This document shows positions 1 to 8,733 of a stretch of DNA of 35,161 nucleotides, one piece after another (position 1 is the first letter of the stretch; each line of letters opens with the position of its first letter). The notes below the pieces were generated by a model. That model ran no database searches, was not told where the DNA came from, and was given only the letters and a program-made list of their open reading frames with translations. The stretch is from positions 1 to 35,161 of IMG/VR virus record IMGVR_UViG_3300027541_000418; one strand, 5' to 3'. This DNA is from a virus. The translations under genes were made by a program, and so were the position numbers.

Positions 1-1
1 T

Positions 2-3000
2 GAAAAAACTAAATCTATATCAGCTCTTCAACGTATTCAATCTATTGTTGATGATATTATTACAAATACTGCTGTGACACCTACAACAGGAAACAGCGAA
101 ACACAGAATACAACAGGACAAAGAGCGGGCACAGGCACCGGAGCAGCTACTTTATTCACAGATAGTAATATCTTAGAAATGAAGAAAGTAATTGAACTTG
201 GAGATTCGTATGCATCAGCATTTGTATATCCAACTCCAACAGGCGGATCTAACAATGCTTCAGATGCAGGCTATCTAAATGCGGCTCGTTTAATTCTTGC
301 TAACAAGTCTTTTATTCAAGACGAAGTTTCAGCATATATGAATACAAACTATAATGCTGTTTGGACAGCATTAAGCGCAGGAGATAAAGCAAAATGTACT
401 CGTGATATGGGCTACATTGTAGACGCTCTTGTATACGATTTAACATACGGCGGTAATCTACAAACCGTAATTGCCGCTCGTGCTTATTATAGTAACGGAG
501 TATTAGTAGAACCAGCAGGTCAAAAAACAGCACTATTAGCCACCGTTAATAGAATCAAAGACATTATTGACAATATTGCAACTGGTAATACTGGCGGATG
601 GACTAAGTCTACAGGAAACACATCTACACAAGATACTTCAGGTACAGCTGGCTCAGCAGGTGCAGCGACAACTGCACAGACTCGTGTTCAAGAAATTTAT
701 GACACAATCAACACTGGAACAGCACCAACAACCGTTGCTCCAGATATTACATGGCCAGCCGCAGGTTTGTTAACTGCTGGTGCTAAAATTCTTGCTGCAA
801 AATCATATATTCAAACAGAAACAATCGAATATATTAACGAATATTTCCCAACTCTATCATATGATGAAACTCTATGTAAGAGAGATACAGGATATATTAT
901 TGATGCATTATACTATGACTTCTTGTTTGGTTCTAATTATATGTCTATTAAAACCGCAAGTTCATATAGAAGAGGAATCACATCAACACAGGTTGTTTTA
1001 AATAGCCAACTTGCTCCAACCTTAGCAACCGTAGATTTTATCTTTGCTAAAGTTCAAGAACAATTAAGACTATCTACTTCTGCACTTTCTATTGTAAACA
1101 ATGCAAGAGAAATTAAAGATGTTCTTAACAACGGTCTTGCTTATGCAGATTCTTATGTTCGTCCAACACCAACCGGCGGAACTTATGGTTATACTTCAGG
1201 TTATTACAATGCCGCAAGATTAATTCTTGCTAACAAATCATTTTTACAAGCTGAAGTTACAGCATATATGGTTTTAAACTATAGTTCTTTATGGACTAGT
1301 TTAGGAGTATCTGGACAAACAGCATGTACAAGAGACATTGGATATATTGTTGAAGCATTGTATTATGATTTAATGTATGGTGGTAACCTAGCAACCGTTA
1401 TTGCTGCACGTTCATATTATAGTAATGGAACATTTGTTGAACCTTCATCCGAGAAAACTGCTGCTATTGCTGTGCAAAATCGTTTAATTGCAATTATTAC
1501 TTACATTGCACAAGGTAATACAGGTAGCTGGACAAAGACAACAGGAAATGCTGCTACTCAAGATACAACAGGCACAGCAGGAAGTTCAACAGCTGGTACT
1601 TATGCAGCAACACGTTTAACAGAAATACGTGACACTATCAATACTGGCACAACACCATCTAGTGTTGCCCCAGAAACAACATGGGTAAGTGCAACACTTT
1701 CTGCCGCTAATACAACATTACAAGCAGCTAAAACATCTATTCAAACTGATGCGGTTCAACATATTAAGAGAGAATTTGCAACATTAGACTTTGACGAAAC
1801 ATTATGTTCACGAGACGTTGGGTATATTGTAGATGCACTAGGCTACGATATGATGTTTGGATCAAACTTCTTATCGATTCAAAACGGAATGGCATATCAA
1901 AGAGGCCTTTCTTCAACTGGTGTTGTTCTTGCTAGCCAGTTAGAAGCAACTAGTAGAATTATTGACTTTATTGGAGTTCGTTCTGCGCTAGTTGCTGCCG
2001 GCGATGCAGTTTCTCAAGTAGAAATTTTACTTTCAAACATCATCGGATATGCAAATTCAGGAGCACTTCCAATTGTTACTGGAACAAATGTTCCAACAAA
2101 AGATTTAGATGTGTTAAATGCTGCAGAAATTCTACTACTAAACAAAGAATTTTTAGCCGCAGAAGCAACAGCTTATATCAACAACACTTACAAAGCAACC
2201 GTAACAGCAACAACTTCAGATGATAAACTAACTTGCTCAAGCACAGCATGGATGCAAGTCGGAGATGCTGTAAGATTTACTGGTACTACATTTGGTGGTG
2301 TTTCAACAGGAACAACATATTACATTTATAGCATTATAAGTGCAACACAATTTAAGATCAGTACTTCAGAATCATTGACAGGAGCTCTTGATTTATCAGC
2401 AGCCTCTGGATCAATGACTATGACATTCTACTATCTAAGCTCTTACTGCCAAAACGATATTAGAAATTACGTTGAAGCACTAGCTTACGATTTAAAATAT
2501 ACAGGAAACTACAAATCTGCATTAGCAGCTCGTTATTACAGAAACGCATTAACTGGTTCAAAACTAGAAGATATGTATCTAGTTAGAAACGGTTGTGGAG
2601 TTAGAAATCAAACATTACTAGGCCTTGACGGAAGCTCAGACGGAACAACACCTGGAGCTAACCCAGTAAGCGCAACAGGCCTATTACCAGCAAACGAATT
2701 TGGTACACAACGTCCATTAGCAGGTTCTTATGTTTCTCTAGACTATGGTTGGGGACCAAACGATGACCGCGTGTGGGTAACTAACAAATCAACATATACA
2801 CAAAACGTTACAACCTTTGGTACAGCGGCTGTTGGTCAGAAGATTGACGGCTCATTACACAATGGCGGTGTTGATTCGATGGTGTCTAATGACTTTACTC
2901 AAGTTATTAGCGATGGAATTGGCGCATGGGTAACTAACTTAGGTCGTGCAGAACTTGTTTCGATCTTTACTTACTATGCACACGTTGGCTATCTAGCAGA

Positions 3001-6000
3001 AAACGGCGGTAAAATTCGCGGAACAAACGGTAACAACTCTTACGGCGACTATGGTGCTGTAGCAGAAGGCGTTGATGTTACTGAAACACCAATTACCGGT
3101 TTAATCAATAACCGTTCAACAGAAGCAGATATTAGAAACGTTATTACTGACGGTAACAATATTTTATTATTAGAATATGGAAACGCTGGTAGCGATTATC
3201 ATACAGGGTCGTATTCAATATCCGGTGCAGGCTATAGTGCAGCAACTAGAATGGGAGAATTCCGCGATAACGGAGTGTTCCAAGTTAGATTAACTGATCC
3301 AGGCGATAGCTCCGGAACAGGCGGCACTGGTTATGTCACTGCTTCTAACCAAGCTCAGGCAGGAAACACAACTCAAATTACACTTGCCGCAGCAGATACA
3401 GCAACAAGTTCTGCATACGTTGGAATGGCTGTTTATATTACAGCAGGTACAGGTGCAGGACAATACGGTTATATTAATTCTTATAACGCTGGTTCAAAAG
3501 TAGCTACCGTTTATAAAGAATCAACAGGTACAGCAGGTTGGGATCACGTTGTTCCAGGAACTGCAATTGCTAGCTCGCTAAGTTTAACATCAACTTATGT
3601 TATTACTCCAAGACTATCATTTACAGCACCTGCATTTACTAAATCATTATCAACTCTTCCAGCAAGTTCTACCTGGACAGACATTGCATTTGGCGATGGT
3701 TATTCAACTTACACCGGACTATCTGGAACTACAAGCGGTTCAGGAAATCTAGCAACATTTGATGTTTCTAGAAGAAATGGAGTTTATAGTGTAACTATCA
3801 ATTCGCCGGGTGTATTATATGCAGTTGGTGATACCGTTACAATTTTAGGTGCAAGTTTAGGTGGTACCACGCCAACTAATAATTTAACAATCACCGTGTC
3901 AACCGTATCCGGTGTAAGTGGTGGAATTACAAGCGTGTCAGTATCTGGTACTGCTGTAACACCAAAATACGTAGCCATAGCTAGTGGAACAGCCAGTGGT
4001 GCTTATTCCGCAGACGGATCAACATGGACTGCAATGACTTTACCAGCATCTGCAACATGGACCGCTATTGCCTACGGCCAAGTTAGCACAGGAGTTAGTT
4101 ACTTTGTAGCAGTAGCAAGTGGTGGCACAAGTGCTGCATACTCAACAGATGGTATTAATTGGACTAGCGCAAGTTTAGGAACATCAGCTTCATGGTCAGA
4201 TGTTACCTACGGTAATCAAAAGTTTGTTGCTGTTTCTAGAACATCTGGTTCTGCTTATTACTCTGTAAGTACAACAGGAACTTCATGGTCAACTTCAACA
4301 CAGAGCGTTGATGCAGTAGCAGTTACATACGGTTATAATAGATTTGTTATGATCGGTGGCGGCTTCAGCAGAGCAAGTGCTTATTCAACAGATGGATCAA
4401 CATGGACCGTTGGAGCAACTAGCCTACCAGCTAACAATGACTCAACTACATCAAATTGGATTGACGTTGCTTATGGTAACGGACGTTATGTGGCAATTTC
4501 AGACAGCTCTGGAAATGCAGCTTACTCATTTGATGGCGCAACATGGACAGCCAGCACACTTCCAGGAATATATGAGTGGAGTTCTATTAACTATGGCGGC
4601 GGTGTATTCTACGTAACATCGTACGGTGATTACGCAGCAACATCTGAAGATGGTGTAACGTGGACACTACGTGACGGTTCACATGCTAGCCTAGCAATTT
4701 CAACAACAGCTAAAGATACTAATCCTGGATCATATACTGCAAGAACATTGCCTGCAAGTGCATATTGGCAAGATGTTATCTGGACAGGCAGCAAATTTGT
4801 TGCAGTTGGTCACGATAACGTAGCAACTCCATATGCTGCTTCAAGTACAGACGGCGAAACATGGACATCTGTTACACTAGCAACACCATCGAGTTCATGG
4901 GAATATACAGCAATTGCATATAACGGTTCTAATCAGTATATTGCTGTTATAGCAAATACACGTCATCTTGCTACATCTACAGATGGAGTAACATGGACAG
5001 GAACTACTAACGCTATTCCAACTCAAGGCCAGTGGTCAGATATGATCTATGCTGGCAGCAAATATGTTGCAATTAGCGGTGGACAAAATAGAACCGCTTA
5101 CTCAACAGATGGGGTAACATGGTTAAACGGCACAATTAGTGCTAGCTCAACAGAATATACAAGTATTGCATACGGTCAGCCAGGAGCAACAGCATATTAT
5201 GTTGTAGTAACAGGTATTACAGCAACTAGCCAATTAAGTGCTTATTCTACAGACGGTATTACTTGGACCGCAGGTAATACATTGCCAAGTGCAGACTACT
5301 GGAGTTCAGTAGTTTATGGCAATGGTAAGTTTGTAACGGTAGCTGGAGGACCAAATGGAACTTCAACTAAGGCTGCTTACTCATCAAACGGTACATCATG
5401 GACATCGGCAACTATGCCGGGTGCAGCAGCACGTTGGTATAGAGTTGTTTATGGTGGCGGAGCTTATACAGCTTTTGCTTATAACTCTACAAGAACAGCA
5501 TATTCTACAGATGGTATTACATGGGTAGAAGGTCCAGCACTACCTGCAACACGTAACTGGAATGCTGCGGCCTATGGAAATAATAGAAATGTAGCACTTC
5601 CAACTACAGCATCGAGTGGTGCTGCAAGCATTAATTTTGTATTGAATACAAATTTAATAACAACATCTGATACAACAGCAAATATTAGTGTAAATGATCG
5701 TGTAAGATTCACAGGCACTACATTTGGTGGTGTTAGAAATGACACATACTATTGGGTAATTAGTGTTGAATCTACAAATACTACACAATTCTCAGTATCT
5801 ACATCTAAAGGCGGATCCGCCCTAGTTCTTTCAGCGGCATCTGGAACAATGACAGCGGTAGTGGCTAAAGAATACGTAGCATCTGCATTAGGAAGTATTT
5901 CTGGAAGTCCAAAATGGATGGTACTTGCTCCAACAAGTCCAAAAGCACAAGGCGTAGTTGCTGGCGCCAAGACTAGAGCCAGAGCTTATGTAACAAATAA

Positions 6001-7009
6001 CCAAATTACTGAAATTTGGATTCACGAACCAGGTAGTGGTTACTCAAGTGCTCCAACTATGACTATCACTGATCCTAATAACACAGGATCAGATGCAACC
6101 GTCGAAATTAGAGTAGGAGATGGAGCATTAAGTCAACCAATTTGGACCAATAGAGGAACAGGTTATACCGCAGCATCTGCAACCGTAACAGGCGACGGAT
6201 ATGCTGACAACTATCAAGTAAGTTCATATGTTGGATTTAAGAATCTAACCGATGTTCCAAGAGCAGGTTCAAACGTTCAGATCGCAGGAATTAACGATGT
6301 TTGGTATAGACTAGTTACCGTAACTGGATTAATACCAAATACTGACGGTACTTACAATGCAACTCTACAACTAAGTCCAGCATTGGGAGCTGCCGAAGCA
6401 CCGGATCATGAAACAGCAATTTCAATTCGTAGACGTTATTCACAGGTTCGTTTAACAGGACATGATTTCTTAGACGTGGGAACAGGTAATAAAACACAAA
6501 CAAATTACCCAGACTTGCCGTTACAAGATCCAGTTCCTGCTAACGAAACCGTTGGCTCAGAAGGCGGTCGTGTGTTCTACACAAGTACTGACCAAGACGG
6601 TAACTTTAGAGTTGGTGGATTATTCAACGTTGAGCAATCAACTGGTGTTGCAACATTGAATGCTGACGCATTTAATATTGCAGGGTTGAACGAACTTTCG
6701 CTGGGTTCTGTAGCATTGGGCGGTTCAGGAGCAACAATTTCTGAATTTTCAACAGATCCGTTCTTTACACAAGATTCGGACTCTGTTATTCCAACTCAAC
6801 GTGCTATTAAAGCATATATAACAAGCCAAATTGGTGGCGGCGGTTCTAGTTTGAACGTAAACACCCTAACAGCGGGCGTTGTATACATAGCTGGTCAGAC
6901 CATCGCTACTACTACGAATGTTCAAATCAACATAAATACTAAGGTGAATTTCAAAGGCGGTATTGCTGGCGATCCACTGGTATTGAACTACTTTTTATTG
7001 AACAAATAA
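2..7009 (+). CDS. Giant modular tail-fibre/structural protein, 5'-truncated by window edge
   Basis: The frame is open from base 2, so the gene begins upstream; at least 2335 residues are visible. Modules in order: alpha-helical repeats (about 2-2580; motifs of the type LILANKSFIQ and CTRDMGYIVDALVYDL), a central part with a small beta module (2197-2430, repeated at 5647-5860), Asp-box (S-x-D-G-x-T-W) repeats at about 3990-5530 likely forming beta-propellers, and a C-terminal part with RLTGHDFLDVGTGN and STDQDGNFRVGG, motifs I associate with structural proteins of T4-like marine phages. The helical repeat and the Asp-box array recur in the giant protein at 15602-22063. Role inferred: long fibre or baseplate-attached adhesin contacting host glycans. 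No catalytic sialidase residues were identified, so propeller binding rather than hydrolysis is assumed. Family placement is fairly sure; exact virion location is not. Confidence 0.85.
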   Translation, partial: EKTKSISALQRIQSIVDDIITNTAVTPTTGNSETQNTTGQRAGTGTGAATLFTDSNILEMKKVIELGDSYASAFVYPTPTGGSNNASDAGYLNAARLILANKSFIQDEVSAYMNTNYNAVWTALSAGDKAKCTRDMGYIVDALVYDLTYGGNLQTVIAARAYYSNGVLVEPAGQKTALLATVNRIKDIIDNIATGNTGGWTKSTGNTSTQDTSGTAGSAGAATTAQTRVQEIYDTINTGTAPTTVAPDITWPAAGLLTAGAKILAAKSYIQTETIEYINEYFPTLSYDETLCKRDTGYIIDALYYDFLFGSNYMSIKTASSYRRGITSTQVVLNSQLAPTLATVDFIFAKVQEQLRLSTSALSIVNNAREIKDVLNNGLAYADSYVRPTPTGGTYGYTSGYYNAARLILANKSFLQAEVTAYMVLNYSSLWTSLGVSGQTACTRDIGYIVEALYYDLMYGGNLATVIAARSYYSNGTFVEPSSEKTAAIAVQNRLIAIITYIAQGNTGSWTKTTGNAATQDTTGTAGSSTAGTYAATRLTEIRDTINTGTTPSSVAPETTWVSATLSAANTTLQAAKTSIQTDAVQHIKREFATLDFDETLCSRDVGYIVDALGYDMMFGSNFLSIQNGMAYQRGLSSTGVVLASQLEATSRIIDFIGVRSALVAAGDAVSQVEILLSNIIGYANSGALPIVTGTNVPTKDLDVLNAAEILLLNKEFLAAEATAYINNTYKATVTATTSDDKLTCSSTAWMQVGDAVRFTGTTFGGVSTGTTYYIYSIISATQFKISTSESLTGALDLSAASGSMTMTFYYLSSYCQNDIRNYVEALAYDLKYTGNYKSALAARYYRNALTGSKLEDMYLVRNGCGVRNQTLLGLDGSSDGTTPGANPVSATGLLPANEFGTQRPLAGSYVSLDYGWGPNDDRVWVTNKSTYTQNVTTFGTAAVGQKIDGSLHNGGVDSMVSNDFTQVISDGIGAWVTNLGRAELVSIFTYYAHVGYLAENGGKIRGTNGNNSYGDYGAVAEGVDVTETPITGLINNRSTEADIRNVITDGNNILLLEYGNAGSDYHTGSYSISGAGYSAATRMGEFRDNGVFQVRLTDPGDSSGTGGTGYVTASNQAQAGNTTQITLAAADTATSSAYVGMAVYITAGTGAGQYGYINSYNAGSKVATVYKESTGTAGWDHVVPGTAIASSLSLTSTYVITPRLSFTAPAFTKSLSTLPASSTWTDIAFGDGYSTYTGLSGTTSGSGNLATFDVSRRNGVYSVTINSPGVLYAVGDTVTILGASLGGTTPTNNLTITVSTVSGVSGGITSVSVSGTAVTPKYVAIASGTASGAYSADGSTWTAMTLPASATWTAIAYGQVSTGVSYFVAVASGGTSAAYSTDGINWTSASLGTSASWSDVTYGNQKFVAVSRTSGSAYYSVSTTGTSWSTSTQSVDAVAVTYGYNRFVMIGGGFSRASAYSTDGSTWTVGATSLPANNDSTTSNWIDVAYGNGRYVAISDSSGNAAYSFDGATWTASTLPGIYEWSSINYGGGVFYVTSYGDYAATSEDGVTWTLRDGSHASLAISTTAKDTNPGSYTARTLPASAYWQDVIWTGSKFVAVGHDNVATPYAASSTDGETWTSVTLATPSSSWEYTAIAYNGSNQYIAVIANTRHLATSTDGVTWTGTTNAIPTQGQWSDMIYAGSKYVAISGGQNRTAYSTDGVTWLNGTISASSTEYTSIAYGQPGATAYYVVVTGITATSQLSAYSTDGITWTAGNTLPSADYWSSVVYGNGKFVTVAGGPNGTSTKAAYSSNGTSWTSATMPGAAARWYRVVYGGGAYTAFAYNSTRTAYSTDGITWVEGPALPATRNWNAAAYGNNRNVALPTTASSGAASINFVLNTNLITTSDTTANISVNDRVRFTGTTFGGVRNDTYYWVISVESTNTTQFSVSTSKGGSALVLSAASGTMTAVVAKEYVASALGSISGSPKWMVLAPTSPKAQGVVAGAKTRARAYVTNNQITEIWIHEPGSGYSSAPTMTITDPNNTGSDATVEIRVGDGALSQPIWTNRGTGYTAASATVTGDGYADNYQVSSYVGFKNLTDVPRAGSNVQIAGINDVWYRLVTVTGLIPNTDGTYNATLQLSPALGAAEAPDHETAISIRRRYSQVRLTGHDFLDVGTGNKTQTNYPDLPLQDPVPANETVGSEGGRVFYTSTDQDGNFRVGGLFNVEQSTGVATLNADAFNIAGLNELSLGSVALGGSGATISEFSTDPFFTQDSDSVIPTQRAIKAYITSQIGGGGSSLNVNTLTAGVVYIAGQTIATTTNVQININTKVNFKGGIAGDPLVLNYFLLNK
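167..2026 (+). repeat. Two tandem 930-bp coding super-repeats (A-B, A-B) plus partial third copy
   Basis: The helical motif around LILANK recurs at 291 and 1221, and the D-E-T-L-C motif at 864 and 1794, both exactly 930 bases (310 residues) apart. Each unit holds an A half (YGGNL, AARSYYSNG) and a B half (FGSN, YxRG). A diverged copy continues to about 2580. Residues at the very start of the window match the end of an A half, so at least one more unit lies upstream. Confidence 0.8.
3640..5580 (+). repeat. Asp-box (BNR-type) repeat array, about 12 units
   Basis: Units of the type YSTDGxTWT followed by LPASxxW and YGxxxFVAV recur near nucleotides 4003, 4138, 4260 (degenerate), 4381, 4522, 4639, 4842, 4972, 5098, 5242, 5380 and 5500. 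An irregular linker at about 4670-4740 splits them into two groups of about six, suggesting two beta-propellers in tandem. The first blade is interrupted by an inserted module at about 3757-3960 that also occurs three times in the second giant protein. Confidence 0.8.
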
Positions 7010-7023
7010 TGGAGAATTTATAA

Positions 7024-7344
7024 ATGGCAACAGGATTATTAGGACAATCAGCGTTAGCATCAGCTACCAATACCGTAGTCTATACCGTTCCAACTGGTTA
7101 TTTCACCGTACTATCAATTAACGTTTTGAATAGAGGAACAACAGCAGTGAGTATTAGAATGGCTCTAGCTGCAACTTCGACTCCGACAAACGCAGAATAC
7201 ATTGAATATGATGTGCAAGTTGGTGCAAACGGTGTGCTAGAGAGAACAGGTATTATGATGAATGCTGGTAAAAATTTAGTTGTTTATGCCAGCAATGCAA
7301 ACGTATCAGTGAATGCGTTTGGTATTGAGACATCTACAACTTAA
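7024..7344 (+). CDS. Small beta-rich virion protein, 106 aa
   Basis: This short protein begins MATGLLGQ and carries a pattern seen in small structural proteins of T4-like marine phages: T-x-V-Y-T-V-P-T-G-Y-F (residues about 18-28), a central N-R-G-T-T segment and alternating hydrophobic strands suggesting a single beta sandwich. No signal peptide, membrane segment or cysteine is visible. The start is supported by GGAG at 7011-7014. It lies 14 bases after the giant fibre gene and 20 bases before the next small gene, so it is probably co-transcribed with both and may be a fibre-tip or decoration subunit. The specific role is unknown. Confidence 0.7.
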   Translation: MATGLLGQSALASATNTVVYTVPTGYFTVLSINVLNRGTTAVSIRMALAATSTPTNAEYIEYDVQVGANGVLERTGIMMNAGKNLVVYASNANVSVNAFGIETSTT

Positions 7345-7364
7345 TTATTAGGAGATAACATAAA

Positions 7365-7691
7365 ATGGGAAGACAGGTATCATCCTTCGGAACAGATGCA
7401 GTAACTAACAGAACGTTAACTTCATCAACAACATTGAATTCTGGAGAAAGAATTTTTGCTGATGCAACATCAACAGCTTTTACTCTTACTTTACCAGCAT
7501 CACCATCAGTAGGTGATACAATTCAAATTATTGACGTAGCAGGAAACTTTGCTACTAACAACGTAACCATTGGCAGAAATGGTAATAAAATTCAAAACTT
7601 ATCAGAAGATTTAGTTTTAAACCTTAACAATGCTGCGGTAACAATGATTTATTCAGGCTCAACATTTGGTTGGGTATTTATTGGACCATAA
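7365..7691 (+). CDS. Small tail-fibre-domain protein, 108 aa
   Basis: The sequence contains G-D-T-I-Q-I-I-D-V-A-G-N-F (about residues 49-61) followed by N-N-V-T-I-G-R-N-G-N-K-I and a C-terminal Y-S-G-S-T-F-G-W-V-F. This segment is known to me as a stand-alone or C-terminal domain in fibre and structural proteins of T4-like marine phages. AGGAG at 7350-7354 supports the start. Predicted to be almost all beta, soluble and cysteine-free. It sits between another small virion protein and the Cys-rich trio, so a minor tail or fibre component is likely. Function beyond that is unassigned. Confidence 0.7.
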   Translation: MGRQVSSFGTDAVTNRTLTSSTTLNSGERIFADATSTAFTLTLPASPSVGDTIQIIDVAGNFATNNVTIGRNGNKIQNLSEDLVLNLNNAAVTMIYSGSTFGWVFIGP

Positions 7692-7704
7692 TTAGGGAAA
7701 ACAA

Positions 7705-8733
7705 ATGAAATTATCAGACCTATTATCTACAAGAGAGATTACAGCCAATCAGGATAATCTTGAAAAAGGCAAGGTCTGGACGGTCTCACCCACCGGCATG
7801 TATTCATGTATTAGATCTGACATGTTGTACTGCTGGACATCACCTGGTTGTGGAACACTAACTATTGAGATGTGGGGTGCAGCAGGCAGCGGCGCTCGTA
7901 TGTGCTGTTGTGGCTTTGGCCTTCCAGGAAATGCTCCGGCATATTCTAAAAAGACTATTGCAGTTTTTTGTGGCAGCTATATTTGTGCTTGTCCATCAAT
8001 GTCTTGTAACTCTCACAGCTTATGTTTTTCAGGATGCAGCGACCCGTCATATCTAAGATGGGGTAATGCTCGAGACCTTTGCGGTTATACCGGCGGATGT
8101 ATGTGTGCTCAAGGCGGACGTGGAGGCATTGCTATATGCTCAACTTCAACATCTGCTTATTGCTGTTATCTATATTGTACATTCTGTACAACACGTTATA
8201 ATTCTCCAACAGGTTGCGATAACTGCGCAATTGTGTGTAACCAATGTCCAGGCGCATGGATTGCCTGCGGCTACGGTGGCGACATTAACTGCTGCGGTTG
8301 CGTTGGATATGTACACTTTAAAGGTTGCTATCCATCATGTCCTTGCCAAACTGAAGTTTACATTCCTTTTGCTGCTGGCGTGTATAGTACACAAGGTGGT
8401 TACTTATCGTATATTAACGATGCAGACCCAGAATATTCTGAATGGTCAGGAATGGGTAACTACAATCAACAATATGCAATTAACAACGTAGGTAAATGGC
8501 CAAGTGGCGGTATGCCATGGCACACTTGCTATTCAGGCACTCAATCATGTGGATGTTATGAACAAAACGGTTGTCAAGTTCATATGCCGTATGGTGTAGC
8601 CGGTGGACCTCCGTTTCCATGTCCAGACGTTCGTGACCACGGCAGACGAGGCGGCCACGGTGCAATTAGATTAACATATAGAGGTTCTGGAATATATGAA
8701 CAGAATTGCTCAAGACTAGGAGGCGGTTACTAA
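7705..8733 (+). CDS. Cysteine/glycine-rich tail-module protein, paralogue 1 (342 aa)
   Basis: About 37 of 342 residues are cysteine, many in CC, CCC or CxC groups. Landmarks: N-L-E-K-G (about 18-22), W-G-A-A-G-S-G-A-R-M-C-C-C-G (about 57-70), C-A-Q-G-G-R-G-G, Y-G-G-D-I-N-C-C-G-C, and a C-terminal P-C-P-D-V-R-D-H-G-R-R-G-G-H-G. The same landmarks in the same order occur in the next two genes, showing tandem duplication. AGGG before the ATG supports the start; the stop overlaps the next start (TAATG). No signal peptide or membrane segment is seen. Neighbouring fibre genes suggest a virion surface protein, perhaps a glycine-rich receptor-binding tip with a cysteine-stabilised core. Disulfide bonds or metal binding are both possible; neither can be shown from sequence. 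Confidence 0.75.
   Translation: MKLSDLLSTREITANQDNLEKGKVWTVSPTGMYSCIRSDMLYCWTSPGCGTLTIEMWGAAGSGARMCCCGFGLPGNAPAYSKKTIAVFCGSYICACPSMSCNSHSLCFSGCSDPSYLRWGNARDLCGYTGGCMCAQGGRGGIAICSTSTSAYCCYLYCTFCTTRYNSPTGCDNCAIVCNQCPGAWIACGYGGDINCCGCVGYVHFKGCYPSCPCQTEVYIPFAAGVYSTQGGYLSYINDADPEYSEWSGMGNYNQQYAINNVGKWPSGGMPWHTCYSGTQSCGCYEQNGCQVHMPYGVAGGPPFPCPDVRDHGRRGGHGAIRLTYRGSGIYEQNCSRLGGGY

Noticed and set aside
74-76. GTG as the start of the first giant protein
   Set aside because: The frame is open to base 2 and the upstream residues continue the repeat pattern, so this is an internal codon of a gene that begins outside the window.
3990-5530. Direct repeats as a CRISPR array
   Set aside because: The repeats are imperfect, coding and in frame (Asp-box units), with no constant repeat-spacer structure.
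3640-5580. Active sialidase
   Set aside because: Asp-box motifs alone do not show catalysis; no arginine triad or catalytic Tyr/Glu/Asp set was recognised.
7019-7026. TATAAATG before the 106-aa gene as a late promoter
   Set aside because: It overlaps the ATG itself and differs from TATAAATA at the last base; a transcript from it would lack the start codon.
8706-8732. TTG start extending Cys-rich paralogue 2
   Set aside because: It lies inside the previous gene; ATG 8733 has a GGAGG and gives an N-terminus like the paralogues.
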